Assembly (NCBI GenBank): GCA_958433005.1
Contig: CAUAWV010000062.1
Span: 1-6,177, forward strand
Reading direction: 5' to 3'
DNA length: 6,177 nucleotides
Source: an uncultured Collinsella sp.
Lineage (GTDB): Bacteria > Actinomycetota > Coriobacteriia > Coriobacteriales > Coriobacteriaceae
Position numbers and translations under genes: made by a program. Below are positions 4,602 through 6,177 of this stretch, in pieces. The notes under the pieces were generated by a model. That model was not told where the DNA came from. It did no database searches and saw only the letters and a list, made by a program, of their open reading frames with translations. Position 1 is the first letter of the stretch, and each line of letters starts with the position of its first letter.

Positions 4602-5996
4602 ATGTGCAATGTTTCGCTCAACGGTACGCAGCCGACCGATGCCTCTATCCGTGTCCTGCGTGCGCTTGAGGCAGCAGGTCTTGAGGCTTGGTACGTGGGT
4701 GGTTGGGTACGTGATGCGCTGATGGGATGCCCCAGCCACGATGTCGACATGTGCTGCAGCGGCCTGTGGCTGGAGTCCAAGGCGGCACTCGAGGCCGCCG
4801 GCATTGCGGTAGTTGAGTCGGGCATTAAATTTGGCGGCATTACGGCTATTTGCGATGGCGAGCGCATTGAGGTCACCACCTATCGCCTGGACGGCTTCTA
4901 TACCGACGGTCGTCATCCTCAGAGTGTGGAGCGCGCCGCTTCGCTTGAGGACGATCTGGCGCGCCGCGACTTTACCGTCAATGCCATGGCGTGGCATCCC
5001 GAGCGCGGCCTTGTCGACCGCTACGATGGCCAGGGCGACCTAGACCGCAAGCTGATTCGTGCCGTCGGAGATCCCAAGCGCCGCTTTAACGAGGATGCCC
5101 TGCGCATGTTGCGTGCGGTGCGTTTTGCCTGCCGCCTGGACTTTGTGATTGAGCCCGAGACCAAGTGTGCCCTTGCCGAGTGCGCGCCGCTGCTCGATGC
5201 CGTGGCGCGCGAGCGCGTGGGTATTGAGCTCGAGGGCATTCTATCGACCGGCCACGGGGGAGACGCGATGCTGCGCTACCCCGAGCTCATCTGCGCCGCC
5301 GTGCCCGAGCTTGCGCCGGCTCGTGGGTTTGACCAGCGCAGTGTCTATCATGCGTTTAACGTCTACGAACATATCGCCCGCGTGCTGACGGTGGCAGGGG
5401 AGCTGGCGCTGTGCGATGGCGTGGCGCCTTCGCCGAGCTTAATGTGGGCAGCGTTTTTGCATGACGTCTCCAAGCCCGATTGCTTTACGGTCGATCACGC
5501 CGGCAGCGGCCACTTCTACGGTCATCCCGAGCTCGGCGCCAAGAAGGCACGCGTCATTATGGATCGCCTGGCGCTCTCGCACGATTTGGTGCGCGATGTG
5601 TGCCTGCTCATCAAATACCATGACAAGCCGCTGCGCCCCGAGCGCTCCTGCCTGCTCAATATGATGCGCGCGCTTTCGGGCGAGGGCGTCGACACGCCGC
5701 GTCTGATGGACGAGCTCATGGATCTTAAGCGTGCTGACACACTTGGTAAGGCCCCGTCGTGCTTCTATTACGTCGAGACGATTGAGGAGATGCGCGCGAT
5801 GGCGCACGAGCTGCTGAAGGCGGGGGAGCCCTATACGCTCAAGATGCTCGCCATTAACGGCGGCGACCTGATCCGCGCCGGTGTGAAGCCGGGGCCCGAG
5901 CTAGGCCAGCTACTCAACTCCGCCCTCGACGCCGTGATCGAAGACAACATTTCCAACGAGCGCGAAGCTCTTTTGGTCCATCTCAACTTGAATTAG
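4602..5996 (+). CDS. cca: CCA-adding tRNA nucleotidyltransferase with C-terminal HD domain
   Basis: This cytoplasmic enzyme builds or repairs the 3' CCA end of tRNAs from CTP and ATP without a nucleic acid template. The 464-residue product shows the class II (bacterial) order: Gly-Gly-Trp-Val-Arg-Asp at 33-38; the metal-binding catalytic pair Asp47 and Asp49; Arg-Arg-Asp-Phe-Thr-Val-Asn-Ala-Met at 121-129; and Glu164-Asp165-x-x-Arg168, the residues that select CTP and ATP in this family. A metal-dependent HD phosphohydrolase-like domain follows, with His287-Asp288 and a Lys-Tyr-His-Asp segment further on, as in actinobacterial CCA enzymes. The segment between the catalytic Asp pair and Arg121 looks complete, which favours full CCA addition over CC-only or A-only activity, though this cannot be proved here. 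AGGAGG (4588-4593) stands 8 nt before the ATG. A poly(A) polymerase is the main alternative but is less likely. Confidence 0.95.
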   Translation: MCNVSLNGTQPTDASIRVLRALEAAGLEAWYVGGWVRDALMGCPSHDVDMCCSGLWLESKAALEAAGIAVVESGIKFGGITAICDGERIEVTTYRLDGFYTDGRHPQSVERAASLEDDLARRDFTVNAMAWHPERGLVDRYDGQGDLDRKLIRAVGDPKRRFNEDALRMLRAVRFACRLDFVIEPETKCALAECAPLLDAVARERVGIELEGILSTGHGGDAMLRYPELICAAVPELAPARGFDQRSVYHAFNVYEHIARVLTVAGELALCDGVAPSPSLMWAAFLHDVSKPDCFTVDHAGSGHFYGHPELGAKKARVIMDRLALSHDLVRDVCLLIKYHDKPLRPERSCLLNMMRALSGEGVDTPRLMDELMDLKRADTLGKAPSCFYYVETIEEMRAMAHELLKAGEPYTLKMLAINGGDLIRAGVKPGPELGQLLNSALDAVIEDNISNEREALLVHLNLN

Positions 5997-6016
5997 CTAC
6001 CCAGTTTACCTGCGTG

Positions 6017-6061
6017 TTCCATAACCTGCCGACAATTTTTCGGCAATTTGGAATTTCTTCT
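6017..6061 (+). terminator. weak terminator-like hairpin after cca
   Basis: TGCCGA (6027-6032) pairs with TCGGCA (6040-6045) around a 7-nt loop. An outer TTCC (6017-6020) can pair with GGAA (6050-6053) across an internal loop, and TTTCTTCTT follows at 6053-6061. It is in the right place to end cca, 20-60 bp after the stop, but the stem is short and the T run is mixed. Confidence 0.4.
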
Positions 6062-6092
6062 TGCGCTGACGTTTTTTGTCCCGTAATATATT
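6061..6092 (+). promoter_or_regulatory. possible promoter for the tRNA-Glu gene
   Basis: TTGCGC (6061-6066) and TAATAT (6084-6089) are separated by exactly 17 bp. An overlapping TATATT (6087-6092) matches the -10 consensus at five of six bases. A start near 6096-6099 would leave a short leader before the tRNA at 6124. The AT-rich -10 in a GC-rich context supports the call; the -35 is weak. Confidence 0.45.
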
Positions 6093-6123
6093 TCCTCGCA
6101 GCACAGCAGTGCAGATGTTATGT

Positions 6124-6177
6124 GGCCCGTTCGTCTAGCGGTTTAGGACGCCGCCCTCTCAAGGCGGAGATCACCAG
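6124..6177 (+). tRNA. tRNA-Glu (anticodon CTC), 3' part outside the window
   Basis: The cloverleaf can be read as follows: acceptor strand GGCCCGT (6124-6130), T8 and C9, a 3-bp D stem GTC/GAC (6133-6135 with 6147-6149) around a loop with the invariant GG (6140-6141), an anticodon stem CCGCC/GGCGG (6151-6155 with 6163-6167), a 7-nt loop with anticodon CTC at 6158-6160, a 5-nt variable region (6168-6172) and the first half of the T stem, ACCAG (6173-6177). CTC reads the GAG glutamate codon, which is heavily used in the neighbouring genes. The T loop, acceptor 3' strand and any encoded CCA lie past the window end. Confidence 0.95.

Noticed and set aside
3383..5266. 12-base match CCACGGGGGAGA at 3383 and 5255
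   Set aside because: Two isolated copies, one intergenic and one inside cca, with no extended similarity around them. Chance in GC-rich DNA is the simpler explanation.

Overview
This 6,177-base window is GC-rich and looks like a chromosomal, housekeeping segment of a high-GC Gram-positive bacterium. The codon bias, the enzyme I and CCA enzyme sequences and the gene order suggest a gut actinobacterium of the Coriobacteriia, probably Collinsella or a close relative. That placement is inference from sequence style; no database search was possible. All recognised genes lie on the + strand. I see no phage, insertion sequence, CRISPR array or other mobile element.

Layout. Bases 1-208 are non-coding as far as I can tell and hold a possible -10 box, a 16-bp inverted repeat and a 5' leader hairpin. 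Next come ptsH (HPr, 209-472), a hairpin with a T-rich tail that looks like an attenuator (about 518-555), ptsI (enzyme I, 600-2309), a 12-bp hairpin followed by a short stem covering the next ribosome binding site (2327-2373), and a first 1-phosphofructokinase-like PfkB kinase (2384-3316) that ends in a strong terminator (3345-3378). A second paralogous kinase (3505-4437) has its own -10 box and its own strong terminator (4471-4508). The CCA-adding tRNA nucleotidyltransferase gene cca (4602-5996) is preceded by an extended -10 and a near-ideal ribosome binding site. The window ends inside a tRNA-Glu(CTC) gene (6124-6177).

How the genes work together. Enzyme I takes phosphate from PEP and passes it to HPr His15, and HPr feeds the sugar-specific enzymes II. 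No enzyme II is encoded here. The two kinases resemble FruK/LacC enzymes, which add a second phosphate to PTS-imported sugar phosphates (fructose 1-phosphate or tagatose 6-phosphate). Placing them after the general PTS genes therefore joins phosphotransfer to the following glycolytic step. cca and the tRNA gene belong to translation and appear to be separate transcription units.

Most notable points. The two tandem kinases share unusual substitutions in both PfkB signature motifs: Asn-Gly-Lys-Gly for the usual Gly-Gly-Lys-Gly, and Cys-Ala-Gly-Asp for Gly-Ala-Gly-Asp. The first kinase has diverged further. Every junction of the pts-kinase cluster carries an RNA hairpin, which suggests that protein ratios are set by attenuation, processing or translation control. 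I did not find convincing evidence of an entirely new system.
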